Shown: piece after piece, positions 27,153 to 37,264 of the stretch
Layout: each line of letters begins with the position of its first letter
Position numbering within the stretch: the first letter of the stretch is position 1
Origin: Paraburkholderia nodosa
GTDB lineage: Bacteria; Pseudomonadota; Gammaproteobacteria; Burkholderiales; Burkholderiaceae
NCBI RefSeq assembly: GCF_001718195.1
Contig: NZ_MCNV01000031.1
Coordinates: forward strand, 1-64,000
Direction: 5' to 3'
Length of the DNA: 64,000 bases
Made by a program: the position numbers and the translations under genes
Notes under the pieces: model-generated
Databases searched by the model: none
What the model saw: only the letters and a program-made list of their open reading frames with translations
What the model was told of the DNA's origin: nothing

Positions 27153-28070
27153 ATGTTGAAGCAGCGAACCATCAAATCAATCGTGAAGACAGTCGGCATC
27201 GGCCTGCATTCGGGGCGCAAGGTCGACCTGACGCTCCGTCCGGCGGCGCCGAACACGGGCATCGTGTTTTCGCGCGTGGATTTGCCGACGCCGGTGGACA
27301 TCCCCGCGTCGGCGATGGCGATTGGCGATACCCGCCTCGCCTCGGTGCTGCAGAAAGACGGCGCACGTGTCTCGACGATCGAGCACCTCATGTCCGCCTG
27401 CGCAGGCCTTGGCATCGACAACCTCTACGTGGATGTGACCGCCGAGGAAATTCCGATCATGGACGGCAGCGCGGCTTCGTTCGTGTTCCTGATCCAGTCG
27501 GCGGGTATCGAGGAGCAGAACGCTCCGAAGAAGTTCATCAAGGTCAAGAAGCCCGTGGAGATCCGCGACGGCGACAAGTTCGCACGTCTCGAGCCTTACT
27601 TCGGCTTCAAGCTCAAGTTCACGATCGACTTCCGCCATCCGGCTGTCGACAAGACGGGCCAGGCGCTCGAAGTGGACTTCGCGAATACCTCGTACGTGCG
27701 TGAAATCGCGCGCGCCCGCACGTTCGGCTTCGCGCACGAAGTCGAGATGATGCGCGAGCTCGGCCTCGCGCGCGGCGGCAGCATGGACAACGCCATCGTG
27801 CTGGACGAGTACCGCATTCTGAACAACGACGGCCTGCGCTACGACGACGAGTTCGTGAAGCACAAGATGCTCGACGCGATCGGCGATCTGTACGTGGTCG
27901 GCCATCCGCTGCTGGCAGCGTACGACGCGTACAAGTCGGGCCACGGCCTCAATAACGCGCTGCTGCGCGAGCTGCTCGCGAATGAGGACGCCTACGAGAT
28001 CGTCACGTTCGACGATCCGCAGAAGGCGCCGCGCGGCTTCGGCTACGACGCACAGACCGCATTCGCCTGA
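27153..28070 (+). CDS. lpxC: UDP-3-O-acyl-N-acetylglucosamine deacetylase LpxC
   Basis: A 305-aa zinc amidase catalysing the committed step of lipid A synthesis in the cytoplasm. Zinc ligands are visible at the expected places: His78 in EHLMSAC, His236 and Asp240 in HKMLDAIGD. The catalytic His lies in KSGHGLNN near 261. The start MLKQRTIKS gives the usual family length; an in-frame ATG at 27138 would add five residues and cannot be excluded. The level of this enzyme is often controlled by proteolysis, so the C-terminus (YDAQTAFA) may matter for turnover. Confidence 0.96.
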   Translation: MLKQRTIKSIVKTVGIGLHSGRKVDLTLRPAAPNTGIVFSRVDLPTPVDIPASAMAIGDTRLASVLQKDGARVSTIEHLMSACAGLGIDNLYVDVTAEEIPIMDGSAASFVFLIQSAGIEEQNAPKKFIKVKKPVEIRDGDKFARLEPYFGFKLKFTIDFRHPAVDKTGQALEVDFANTSYVREIARARTFGFAHEVEMMRELGLARGGSMDNAIVLDEYRILNNDGLRYDDEFVKHKMLDAIGDLYVVGHPLLAAYDAYKSGHGLNNALLRELLANEDAYEIVTFDDPQKAPRGFGYDAQTAFA

Positions 28071-28090
28071 GTTTCGAGCGTATAGGCAGT

Positions 28091-28124
28091 AAAAAGGGCA
28101 GCGATATGCTGCCCTTTTTCTTTT
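28091..28124 (+). terminator. Intrinsic terminator after lpxC
   Basis: A perfect 12-bp stem AAAAAGGGCAGC / GCTGCCCTTTTT (28091-28102, 28108-28119) with a 5-nt loop and U-tract. The A-run on the other side makes it usable from the minus strand too, where the DUF721 gene ends. Confidence 0.95.
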
Positions 28125-28168
28125 TGCGCGGCTTCGTGAGCGCGGTCGCGAGACCTGGGCTCACCGGA

Positions 28169-28642
28169 TCAGCGCTTTTTCATGTGGCGCGCCGCCATCT
28201 TCGCGAGTGCTGCCTGCAGCGGCGAAGCCTCGAGCGTTTCGCTCAGCGCCTGAAGCGCTGCCGCGCCAACCGGCGTCATGCGCGCCTGCTTGGGCGGTGC
28301 CGGATCTTTCACGGCTTGAGGACGCACGCGGATGCGCACGCTGTTCAACGCCCAGCCGCGCGCCTGCAGATCGGCCACGAGCCGCGGCTCCAGATGCCGC
28401 AACCGCGCGGCGAGCGCGTTGTGCGCAGTGAAGAGGGCCAGTGTGCCGTCCTTGATGAAGCCGGGCTCGACACTCGCCGCGAGATAGTCGGGCAGCAGCG
28501 CATTCAGGTCGCGCTGGATCGCCGCGATCTGCTCCACGCCGGCGCGCAGCGGCGCGAACGCGTCCGTGCGGCTCAGCACTTCGGCGAGCGGCTGGGGGGC
28601 GCGTGGTCCCCTGGACCTTGAAAACGGCGAGAAACGGCTCAT
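28169..28642 (-). CDS. DUF721 (DciA-like) domain protein
   Basis: A 157-aa basic protein whose central part (residues about 10-110) matches the DUF721/DciA family by pattern (PLAEVLSRTDAFAPLRAG, then the beta stretch DGTLALFTAHNALAARLRHLEPRLV). DciA-type proteins act with the replicative helicase DnaB in bacteria lacking DnaC; whether this copy does so is inferred. The C-terminus is Ala/Lys-rich. The start is uncertain: the ATG giving MSRFSPFS was chosen because a -10-like TACAAT overlaps the next in-frame ATG upstream (28690), which would make that start leaderless. It is divergent from secA. Confidence 0.75.
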   Translation of the reverse strand: MSRFSPFSRSRGPRAPQPLAEVLSRTDAFAPLRAGVEQIAAIQRDLNALLPDYLAASVEPGFIKDGTLALFTAHNALAARLRHLEPRLVADLQARGWALNSVRIRVRPQAVKDPAPPKQARMTPVGAAALQALSETLEASPLQAALAKMAARHMKKR

Positions 28643-28688
28643 GTGGCGTAAGGATGGGCGAGCGCGCAGGCGGGACTGCGATGTCGTC

Positions 28689-28715
28689 ATTGTAGCCTGC
28701 GCACCGCTCATTCAA
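28689..28715 (-). promoter_or_regulatory. Candidate promoter of the DUF721 gene
   Basis: Read on the minus strand: TTGAAT (28710-28715) and TACAAT (28689-28694) with a short 15-bp spacer. It decides the start choice of the gene, because the ATG at 28690 lies within the -10 box. Confidence 0.5.
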
Positions 28716-28844
28716 GCGCCTTCAGGCCATTCGGCCAGGGCCGCATCGCGGCCCTTCGCCGCCCGGCGGGAAGGCCGTCCGTGCGGGCACCGCGCGCGCC
28801 AGAGCCGTCTTCGCGCTGACACAGGCGGGTGAGAGGGCGCGTGC

Positions 28845-28850
28845 TAAAAT
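28845..28850 (+). promoter_or_regulatory. Candidate -10 box of secA
   Basis: TAAAAT, 137 bases before the secA ATG, without a good -35 at the right distance. It would give a leader of about 130 nt. SecA leaders in some bacteria carry secretion-sensing elements, but I see no SecM-like gene here. Confidence 0.4.
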
Positions 28851-28986
28851 GCCCGATTCGAATCCACCATTTTGGGCTAAAGCCGCCGAGGTCCCGCCGG
28901 TCCGGATGCGTAGTGCACACCCTGCACAACCCGCTGAACCCACCCTCAGGAATCCCGGCCGAAGCCGCGACGCAGACACCGATCCG

Positions 28987-31791
<2,805 letters not shown>

Positions 31792-31816
31792 CGCAGGCTT
31801 GAACGTAGATTCCGGT

Positions 31817-31845
31817 GGCCCGCTTCCCATGGCGGGCCTTGCGTT
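31817..31845 (+). terminator. Weak terminator after secA
   Basis: GGCCCGC (31817-31823) and GCGGGCC (31832-31838) form a 7-bp stem, followed by a short T-rich stretch (TTGCGTTTTG). Confidence 0.5.
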
Positions 31846-31854
31846 TTGATTCCC

Positions 31855-31889
31855 GATGCCGGCCAGGCTCCAGCGCCCTGGCCGGCATC
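31855..31889 (+). repeat. Strong hairpin in the argJ leader
   Basis: A perfect 13-bp stem (GATGCCGGCCAGG at 31855-31867, CCTGGCCGGCATC at 31877-31889) with a 9-nt loop lies 22 bases before the argJ ATG. No U-tract follows, so it is not a plain terminator. It could affect argJ translation or mRNA stability. Confidence 0.6.
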
Positions 31890-31911
31890 GCCATTTCGAC
31901 AGGTCGCCACC

Positions 31912-33153
31912 ATGGCTGTCAATTTCCCCTCGATTGATCCCGCACAACTTCATCCGGTCGCCGGCGTGACGCTCGGCTGGGCGGAAGCCAACATTCGCAA
32001 GCCCAATCGTAAGGACGTCCTGGTGATCTCCGTCGACGAAGGCGCGAGCGTCGCCGGCGTGTTCACGCTGAATCGCTTCTGTGCCGCGCCGGTGACGGTG
32101 TGCCGCGAACATCTCGCGAAGGTGCGCGCGGGCGGCAAGGGCATTCGTGCGCTGGTGGTGAACACCGGCAACGCGAACGCGGGCACCGGCGAGCCGGGCA
32201 TGAAGCACGCCCGCGAGACCTGCGATGAACTCGCGCGCCTGGCCGGCCTCGAGTCCTCGCAGGTGCTGCCGTTCTCGACCGGCGTGATCCTCGAGCCGCT
32301 GCCGATCGACCGTTTGAAGGCGGGCCTGCCCGCCGCGCTGGCGAATCGCGGGGCCGCGAACTGGTACGACGCCGCGCAGGCCATCATGACGACCGACACG
32401 CTGCCGAAGGCCGTGTCGCGCCAGGTCACGGTCGACGGCCACACCATCACGTTCACGGGCATCAGCAAGGGCGCGGGCATGATCAAGCCGAACATGGCGA
32501 CCATGCTCGGCTTCCTCGCTTTCGACGCGAACGTTGCGCAGCCCGTGCTCGACGAACTCGTGAAGTACGTGGCCGACCGCTCGTTCAACTGCGTCACCAT
32601 CGACGGCGATACCTCGACCAACGACTCGTTCATCATGATCGCCTCGGGCAAGTCGAGCCTGCCCGCGATCACGTCGACGGACACGCCCGCTTACGTCGCG
32701 CTGCGCGACGCCGTGACGGCCGTCGCCCAGGAACTCTCGCAGCTCATCGTGCGCGACGGCGAAGGCGCAACCAAGTTCATGACCGTGCAGGTGGAAGGCG
32801 GCAAGGACGTGGCCGAGTGCCGCCAGATCGCTTATGCAATCGGCCATTCGCCGCTCGTGAAGACGGCGTTCTACGCATCGGACCCCAACCTCGGCCGTAT
32901 CCTCGCCGCGATCGGCTATGCCGGCGTGACGGACCTCGACGTCGACAAGATCGACCTGTATCTCGACGACGTGCTCGTGGCGAAAGCGGGCGGTCGCAAC
33001 CCGGACTACCGCGAAGAAGACGGTCAGCGCGTCATGAAGAAGAGCGAGATCCTGATCCGCGTGCTGCTCGGCCGCGGCGACGCGCAGGCCACGATCTGGA
33101 CCTGCGACCTCTCGCACGACTACGTGAGCATCAACGCGGATTACCGCTCCTGA
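31912..33153 (+). CDS. argJ: Bifunctional ornithine acetyltransferase / N-acetylglutamate synthase ArgJ
   Basis: A 413-aa enzyme that recycles the acetyl group between N-acetylornithine and glutamate in arginine synthesis. The proprotein cuts itself before Thr197 in the conserved KPNMATMLGF motif, giving alpha and beta chains; that Thr is then the catalytic nucleophile. Other landmarks are NTGNANAGTG near residue 83, DGDTSTNDS near 227 and SDPNLGRILAA near 323. The start MAVNFPSID gives the normal family length. DUF815 and mutT genes follow closely. Confidence 0.96.
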   Translation: MAVNFPSIDPAQLHPVAGVTLGWAEANIRKPNRKDVLVISVDEGASVAGVFTLNRFCAAPVTVCREHLAKVRAGGKGIRALVVNTGNANAGTGEPGMKHARETCDELARLAGLESSQVLPFSTGVILEPLPIDRLKAGLPAALANRGAANWYDAAQAIMTTDTLPKAVSRQVTVDGHTITFTGISKGAGMIKPNMATMLGFLAFDANVAQPVLDELVKYVADRSFNCVTIDGDTSTNDSFIMIASGKSSLPAITSTDTPAYVALRDAVTAVAQELSQLIVRDGEGATKFMTVQVEGGKDVAECRQIAYAIGHSPLVKTAFYASDPNLGRILAAIGYAGVTDLDVDKIDLYLDDVLVAKAGGRNPDYREEDGQRVMKKSEILIRVLLGRGDAQATIWTCDLSHDYVSINADYRS

Positions 33154-33172
33154 TTTCAAGCGCGCTCACCAC

Positions 33173-34045
33173 ATGGATAAGCTCGAACAGTTTCTGACCC
33201 GCGCCGAAGCGCTGCTCGGCCGCCTCGAAGCCGTGTTGCCGCCGTCGGCACCCGATGTCGACTGGAACGCGGCCGTCGCGTTTCGCTGGCGCAAGCGCCA
33301 AGGGCGCGGCTTCCTGCAGCCGGTGCCCGCGATCTCGCTGATCTCGCTCGACGACCTGCAGAACATCGACCGGCAGAAAGATCTCATCGACCGCAACACG
33401 CGCCAGTTCGTGCAGAAGAAGCCCGCGAACAACGTGCTGCTCACCGGCGCGCGTGGCACCGGCAAGTCGTCGCTGATCAAGGCCTGCCTGAACGCGTACG
33501 CGCAACAGGGCCTGCGCCTGATCGAAGTCGACAAGGACGATCTGCATGACCTCGGCGATATCGTCGATCTCATCTCGACGCGCCCCGAGCGTTTCATCGT
33601 GTTCTGCGACGATCTCTCGTTCGAGGAAGGCGAATCGGGCTACAAGGCGCTGAAGGTGGCGCTGGACGGCTCGGTGGCCGCGCAATCGGACAACGTGCTG
33701 ATCTACGCGACCTCGAACCGGCGCCATCTGCTGCCCGAGTACATGAGCGACAACGAGACGTACAAGCACATGCCCGACGGCGAGATTCATCCGGGCGAAG
33801 TGGTGGAAGAAAAGATCTCGCTGTCCGAGCGCTTCGGGCTTTGGGTGAGCTTCTATCCGTTCAAGCAGGACGACTATCTGACGATCGTCGCCCACTGGCT
33901 GCGCCATTTCGGCTGCGACGACGCCGAAGTCGAATCGGCGCGCGGCGACGCACTCGTCTGGGCGCTGGAGCGCGGCTCGCGTTCGGGCCGCGTGGCGTGG
34001 CAATTCGCACGCGACTGGTCGGGCAAGAAGGCGCAAGAGGCATGA
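33173..34045 (+). CDS. DUF815 family P-loop ATPase
   Basis: A 290-aa AAA-like ATP-binding protein of unknown role. Walker A GARGTGKSS is at residues 92-100, Walker B FIVFCDDLSF near 142-151, a sensor-like ATSNRRHLLPE near 182, and the arginine-rich lid follows. The DUF815 pattern is clear in DLQNIDRQKDLIDRNTRQF and in SLSERFGLWVSFYPF. There are no membrane segments, so it should be cytoplasmic. It is 19 bases after argJ and overlaps mutT by 4 bases, which suggests one transcript; the functional link is unknown. Confidence 0.9.
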   Translation: MDKLEQFLTRAEALLGRLEAVLPPSAPDVDWNAAVAFRWRKRQGRGFLQPVPAISLISLDDLQNIDRQKDLIDRNTRQFVQKKPANNVLLTGARGTGKSSLIKACLNAYAQQGLRLIEVDKDDLHDLGDIVDLISTRPERFIVFCDDLSFEEGESGYKALKVALDGSVAAQSDNVLIYATSNRRHLLPEYMSDNETYKHMPDGEIHPGEVVEEKISLSERFGLWVSFYPFKQDDYLTIVAHWLRHFGCDDAEVESARGDALVWALERGSRSGRVAWQFARDWSGKKAQEA

Positions 34046-34473
34046 GCGCCGAGGCCAACAGCGCAAACGACGCTTCCGCAACGACGCGCCCCGTGACGGA
34101 AGTCGCGGTGGGCGTGCTGGTGCAGCCCGATGGCCGCTACCTGCTCGCCCAGCGCCCCGAAGGCAAGCCTTATGCAGGCTACTGGGAGTTTCCGGGCGGC
34201 AAGCTGGAAGCGGGCGAGAGCGTCGAAGCGGCGCTCGCGCGCGAGTTGCACGAGGAACTGGGCATCGACGTGAAGGCGTGCCACCTGTGGCACACGCTCG
34301 AACACGACTACCCGCACGCCTACGTACGGCTCTACTTCTGCAAGGTGACCGAGTGGACCGGCGAGCCGCACGGTCGCGAAGGTCAGGCGTTCGTCTGGCA
34401 GTCGCTGCCGGCGAGCGTCGAGCCGCTCTTGCCTGCGACGATTCCTGTGCTGGAGTGGCTTGCGGCGGAATAA
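34042..34473 (+). CDS. mutT: 8-oxo-dGTP diphosphatase MutT (Nudix)
   Basis: A 143-aa Nudix hydrolase that clears oxidised dGTP from the nucleotide pool and prevents A:T to C:G changes. The Nudix box runs from Gly53 to about residue 75, with REL-x-EEL supplying the metal-binding glutamates. The fold start VTEVAVGVLVQPDGRYLLAQRP and the end WQSLPASVEPLLPATIPVLEWL agree with MutT. The first 17 residues are a non-conserved extension. ATGA overlap with the DUF815 gene. Confidence 0.88.
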   Translation: MSAEANSANDASATTRPVTEVAVGVLVQPDGRYLLAQRPEGKPYAGYWEFPGGKLEAGESVEAALARELHEELGIDVKACHLWHTLEHDYPHAYVRLYFCKVTEWTGEPHGREGQAFVWQSLPASVEPLLPATIPVLEWLAAE

Positions 34474-34497
34474 CGGCCTACGAGGCCGCCACGATGC

Positions 34498-34536
34498 AAA
34501 AGGCCGCTGTGCATCACGCACAGCGGCCTTTTTTTC
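34498..34536. terminator. Bidirectional intrinsic terminator between mutT and yacG
   Basis: A perfect 15-bp stem AAAAGGCCGCTGTGC / GCACAGCGGCCTTTT (34498-34512, 34518-34532) with a 5-nt loop and A/T tracts on both sides. It serves convergent mutT (+) and yacG (-). Confidence 0.96.
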
Positions 34537-34565
34537 GCCTGGCGCAAGCGCGTCGCGGCGCTCGC

Positions 34566-34760
34566 TTATTGGCGCGTATCCGTGGGCGGCGCGTCTTCCG
34601 GCGGCGTTTCATCGTCGGCGCCGCCAATGCGGTACTTTTCGGCTGCCCATGCACCGAGATCCATTTGCTTGCAACGCTCGGAGCAGAACGGCCGGAAGCG
34701 GTTCTCCGGCACCCAGCGGACTTCCTTGCCGCAGCTCGGACATTTGACGACAGTGGTCAT
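34566..34760 (-). CDS. yacG: DNA gyrase inhibitor YacG
   Basis: A 64-aa zinc-ribbon protein. Cys7, Cys10, Cys26 and Cys30 (C-x2-C, C-x3-C) bind zinc, and the pattern CPSCGKEVRW with RPFCSERCKQMDLGAWA is typical. E. coli YacG binds GyrB and inhibits DNA binding. The C-terminal tail is acidic and Pro-rich. It is the last gene of the minus-strand pil/coaE/zapD block, 49 bases after zapD. Confidence 0.94.
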   Translation of the reverse strand: MTTVVKCPSCGKEVRWVPENRFRPFCSERCKQMDLGAWAAEKYRIGGADDETPPEDAPPTDTRQ

Positions 34761-34809
34761 GCGATAGAACTTGGTTTGCGTTGAGTCTGGCCTGGCGACG
34801 CGTTTGCTT

Positions 34810-35565
34810 TCACAAGCTGCAGAGCGTGAGCTGGAACGGCACGTCCTGATCGACGGCTCGCGGACGCAGATCGCCGTCCTGCACGGTGAAGCGCACCCAC
34901 AGCATGTACTTGTTGGCGCTCGCTTCGGGAATCATGCGCAATTCCGGTGCCACGCGTACCTGCATGAGCTGATACGCGCGGCCCGACAGCATCTGCTGAT
35001 AGCTGCCCTGCATCGCCATCACCTTCGACGCCTGGCCCGACTCGCGCGCGAGACGCAGCACGATGGCGGCGGCGTCGCGCAAAGGCAGCAGCGGCGTGAC
35101 CCACTTCGCGATGTCCTGACGGCGTTGATCGGGATGCAACTGTTGCCAGGCGTAATACGACGGCAAATCGAACTTGCAGGTGCCACCGGGAATGATCGCG
35201 CGGCTGCGGATGCTCGTGAGCCACTCGTTGTCCATCAGATGCTGGCCCGTCTTGCCTTGCATCTGCGTGAGGCCGGCGAGCGTTTGCTCGATTTCGCCCA
35301 GCACGGTTTCGAGCGCATTCTGCTCGATGCCGGGATTGCCGCGAAACGGCGCGAGCGTTTGGCGCTGCCGCTCGAGTTCCTTCATGAGATCCGACTTCAG
35401 ATCGGCGCGGCCTGCGACTTCGGCGATTTCGAAGAGCGTCGTGAGCGCGACGTGATGTTCCCTCGGATCCTCCTGGGTCAGGAAAAACGTGAAGCGCTCG
35501 AACAGGTCTTCGAGGCGCAGCAGCGTTCGGATTCGCTCGTTGAAGGGATACTCGTAAAGAATCAA
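34810..35565 (-). CDS. zapD: Cell division protein ZapD (Z-ring associated)
   Basis: A 251-aa cytoplasmic protein that crosslinks FtsZ filaments and stabilises the Z ring. The N-terminal pattern MILYEYPFNERIRTLLRLED, the helical middle and the C-terminal strand domain (CKFDLPSYYAWQ) agree with the family, and the length is near E. coli ZapD (247). The start codon is TTG, preceded by GAGGCGAG; no in-frame ATG fits. It has its own inferred promoter 40-70 bases upstream, so it can be transcribed apart from coaE. Confidence 0.95.
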   Translation of the reverse strand: MILYEYPFNERIRTLLRLEDLFERFTFFLTQEDPREHHVALTTLFEIAEVAGRADLKSDLMKELERQRQTLAPFRGNPGIEQNALETVLGEIEQTLAGLTQMQGKTGQHLMDNEWLTSIRSRAIIPGGTCKFDLPSYYAWQQLHPDQRRQDIAKWVTPLLPLRDAAAIVLRLARESGQASKVMAMQGSYQQMLSGRAYQLMQVRVAPELRMIPEASANKYMLWVRFTVQDGDLRPRAVDQDVPFQLTLCSL

Positions 35566-35606
35566 GCGCGCTCGCCTCGGGCGTGGTGGGTGACGGATTG
35601 CAGGAC

Positions 35607-35635
35607 ATTCTAATGCCGTGGGACCACGGTCGCAA
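35607..35635 (-). promoter_or_regulatory. Candidate zapD promoter with a palindrome in the spacer
   Basis: Read on the minus strand: TTGCGA (35630-35635), a 17-bp spacer and TAGAAT (35607-35612). The spacer contains the 14-bp dyad CCGTGG-GA-CCACGG (35616-35629), a likely place for a regulator to act. Confidence 0.55.
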
Positions 35636-35693
35636 TCGCGCCGGCCCGGCGCTATGCCGATGTGACCCGCTAATCGCGCGCCGATGGCGCGTT

Positions 35694-36314
35694 TTACGTC
35701 TTGCCGGCCTTTTCGGCCGCGAGCCTGAGATACGTCTGATGCAATGCGTCGACGTCTTGATCGAGCGATTCGAGCGTCGCGCCGTTGTCGTTTACCACCA
35801 CGTTGTCGGCGGCCGCGAGGCGTGCCTCGCGCGTGGCCTGCCGCGCGATGATCGCGAGCACTTGCTCACGTGCGAAGCCGTTACGGCGCATGACGCGCTC
35901 GATCTGCGTTTCCACGCTGCAATCGACGGCGAGCACGCGATCGACACGCGTCTTCCAGGTGCCCGACTCTACGAGCAGGGGCACGACCACGATGACGTAA
36001 GGCCCGCTGGCCTCTCGCGTTTCGCGTTCGGTCTCGGAGCGGATCAGCGGGTGCGTGATGGCCTCGAGCCGCTTGCGCGCGGACTCGTCGCCGAACACGA
36101 GCGCGCGCATGCGCGCGCGGTCCATCGAGCCGTCGGGCGCGACGAATTCAGGGCCGAATTCCGCAACGATCTGCGCCATCGCGACGCCGTGCGGCGCGGT
36201 AATGCGATGCGCGATGAGATCGGTGTCGACGATCGTTACGCCGCGCGCGGCAAAGCCGTCAGCAACCGTGGACTTGCCGCTACCGATGCCACCCGTCAAT
36301 CCGACCGCGAACAT
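35694..36314 (-). CDS. coaE: Dephospho-CoA kinase CoaE
   Basis: A 206-aa P-loop kinase for the last step of coenzyme A synthesis. Walker A GLTGGIGSGKST is at residues 5-16, followed by the CoA-domain VDTDLIAHRIT and by HPLIRSETE and VVVPLLVESG. The start MFAVGLTGG was chosen because the P-loop must lie close to the N-terminus; an upstream frame overlaps pilD. It is 13 bases downstream of pilD, the usual pilD-coaE order. Confidence 0.96.
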   Translation of the reverse strand: MFAVGLTGGIGSGKSTVADGFAARGVTIVDTDLIAHRITAPHGVAMAQIVAEFGPEFVAPDGSMDRARMRALVFGDESARKRLEAITHPLIRSETERETREASGPYVIVVVPLLVESGTWKTRVDRVLAVDCSVETQIERVMRRNGFAREQVLAIIARQATREARLAAADNVVVNDNGATLESLDQDVDALHQTYLRLAAEKAGKT

Positions 36315-36327
36315 TTGATCAGTTCCC

Positions 36328-37236
36328 TCACGCAAATACGCCATACAGCGGTGTGCCCGCAAACAATGTGACGAGCGCGCCAGCGGCCAGATACGGGCCG
36401 AACGGCAACGGTTCTTCGAAACGCATGCGTCCCGTCAACGTAGCGATGATGCCGACGAGCGCGCCGGCCACTGCGGCGATCACGACGATCTGCGGCAGCG
36501 CGCTCCAGCCGAGCCATGCGCCGAGCGCGGCGAGCAGTTTGAAGTCGCCGTGGCCCATGCCTTCCACGCCACGCAACAGCCTGAAGACCCAATAGACGCA
36601 CCAGAGCGCCAGATAACCCGCGACCGCACCGATCACCGCTTCGCGCAGCGTGACGAAGGTGCCGGCAAAATTGACCAGCAACCCGGCCCACAGCAGCGGT
36701 TGCGTGATCTCGTCATGCAACATCTGGTGTTCGAGGTCGATAGCGCTTGCGGCGATGAGCGTGGCGCACAGCGCGAAGGCGGCGAGCGCCTTGCCGGTGG
36801 GCCCGAAGGCGAGCAATGCGCCGACCGCGCAGGCCCCGCTCGCGATTTCGATGAGCGGGTAGCGCACGCTCACGCGCGCATGACAGTGCGAGCAGCGCCC
36901 GCGCAGCGCGAGCCAACTGAGCACAGGGATGTTCTCCCAGGCGCGCAAGACGTGGCCGCAGTGCGGGCACGCGCTGCGTGGGAGCCAGAGGTTGTAGCGC
37001 GCGGGCAACTCGTCTTCTTCGAAGAGCGGACCGGGCGTGCCGGTCGCTTCGGCCACATCGGCGCGCCACGCGCGCTCCAGCATGATCGGCAGCCGGTGCA
37101 CGACGACGTTGAGAAAGCTGCCGATGACGAGCCCGAACGCAATGGCGAAGACCATGAGCACGCCGAATGGCAGACCGGCGAGAGCGGCTGCGAGCGGCGT
37201 TGCGGTATCGGGCGCGGACAGGAGTTGGGCGGGCAT
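36328..37236 (-). CDS. pilD: Prepilin peptidase / methyltransferase PilD
   Basis: A 302-aa inner-membrane aspartic protease that removes leader peptides from type IV pilins and type II secretion pseudopilins and N-methylates the new end. The N-terminal cytoplasmic loop has the four cysteines CPHCGH and CSHCHA. The catalytic aspartates are in AIDLEHQ (near 191) and in GMGHGDFKL (near 249). About eight membrane segments are visible. The start MPAQLLSAP was chosen because the preceding residues look non-coding. 28 bases after pilC. Confidence 0.95.
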   Translation of the reverse strand: MPAQLLSAPDTATPLAAALAGLPFGVLMVFAIAFGLVIGSFLNVVVHRLPIMLERAWRADVAEATGTPGPLFEEDELPARYNLWLPRSACPHCGHVLRAWENIPVLSWLALRGRCSHCHARVSVRYPLIEIASGACAVGALLAFGPTGKALAAFALCATLIAASAIDLEHQMLHDEITQPLLWAGLLVNFAGTFVTLREAVIGAVAGYLALWCVYWVFRLLRGVEGMGHGDFKLLAALGAWLGWSALPQIVVIAAVAGALVGIIATLTGRMRFEEPLPFGPYLAAGALVTLFAGTPLYGVFA

Positions 37237-37264
37237 GAGACGGAACCGGAATCTGGCAGCGATG

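Larger units (their letters stand above)
28643..28986. other. Divergent promoter region, DUF721 gene / secA
   Basis: A 344-bp region with no gene of its own. It holds a candidate minus-strand promoter for the DUF721 gene and a candidate -10 for secA. Open frames reading through it in the secA frame (from 28849) are best seen as secA leader. Confidence 0.7.

Noticed and set aside
28106..28621. A 171-codon + frame opposite the DUF721 gene
   Set aside because: It starts inside the lpxC terminator and the minus strand gives a recognisable domain.
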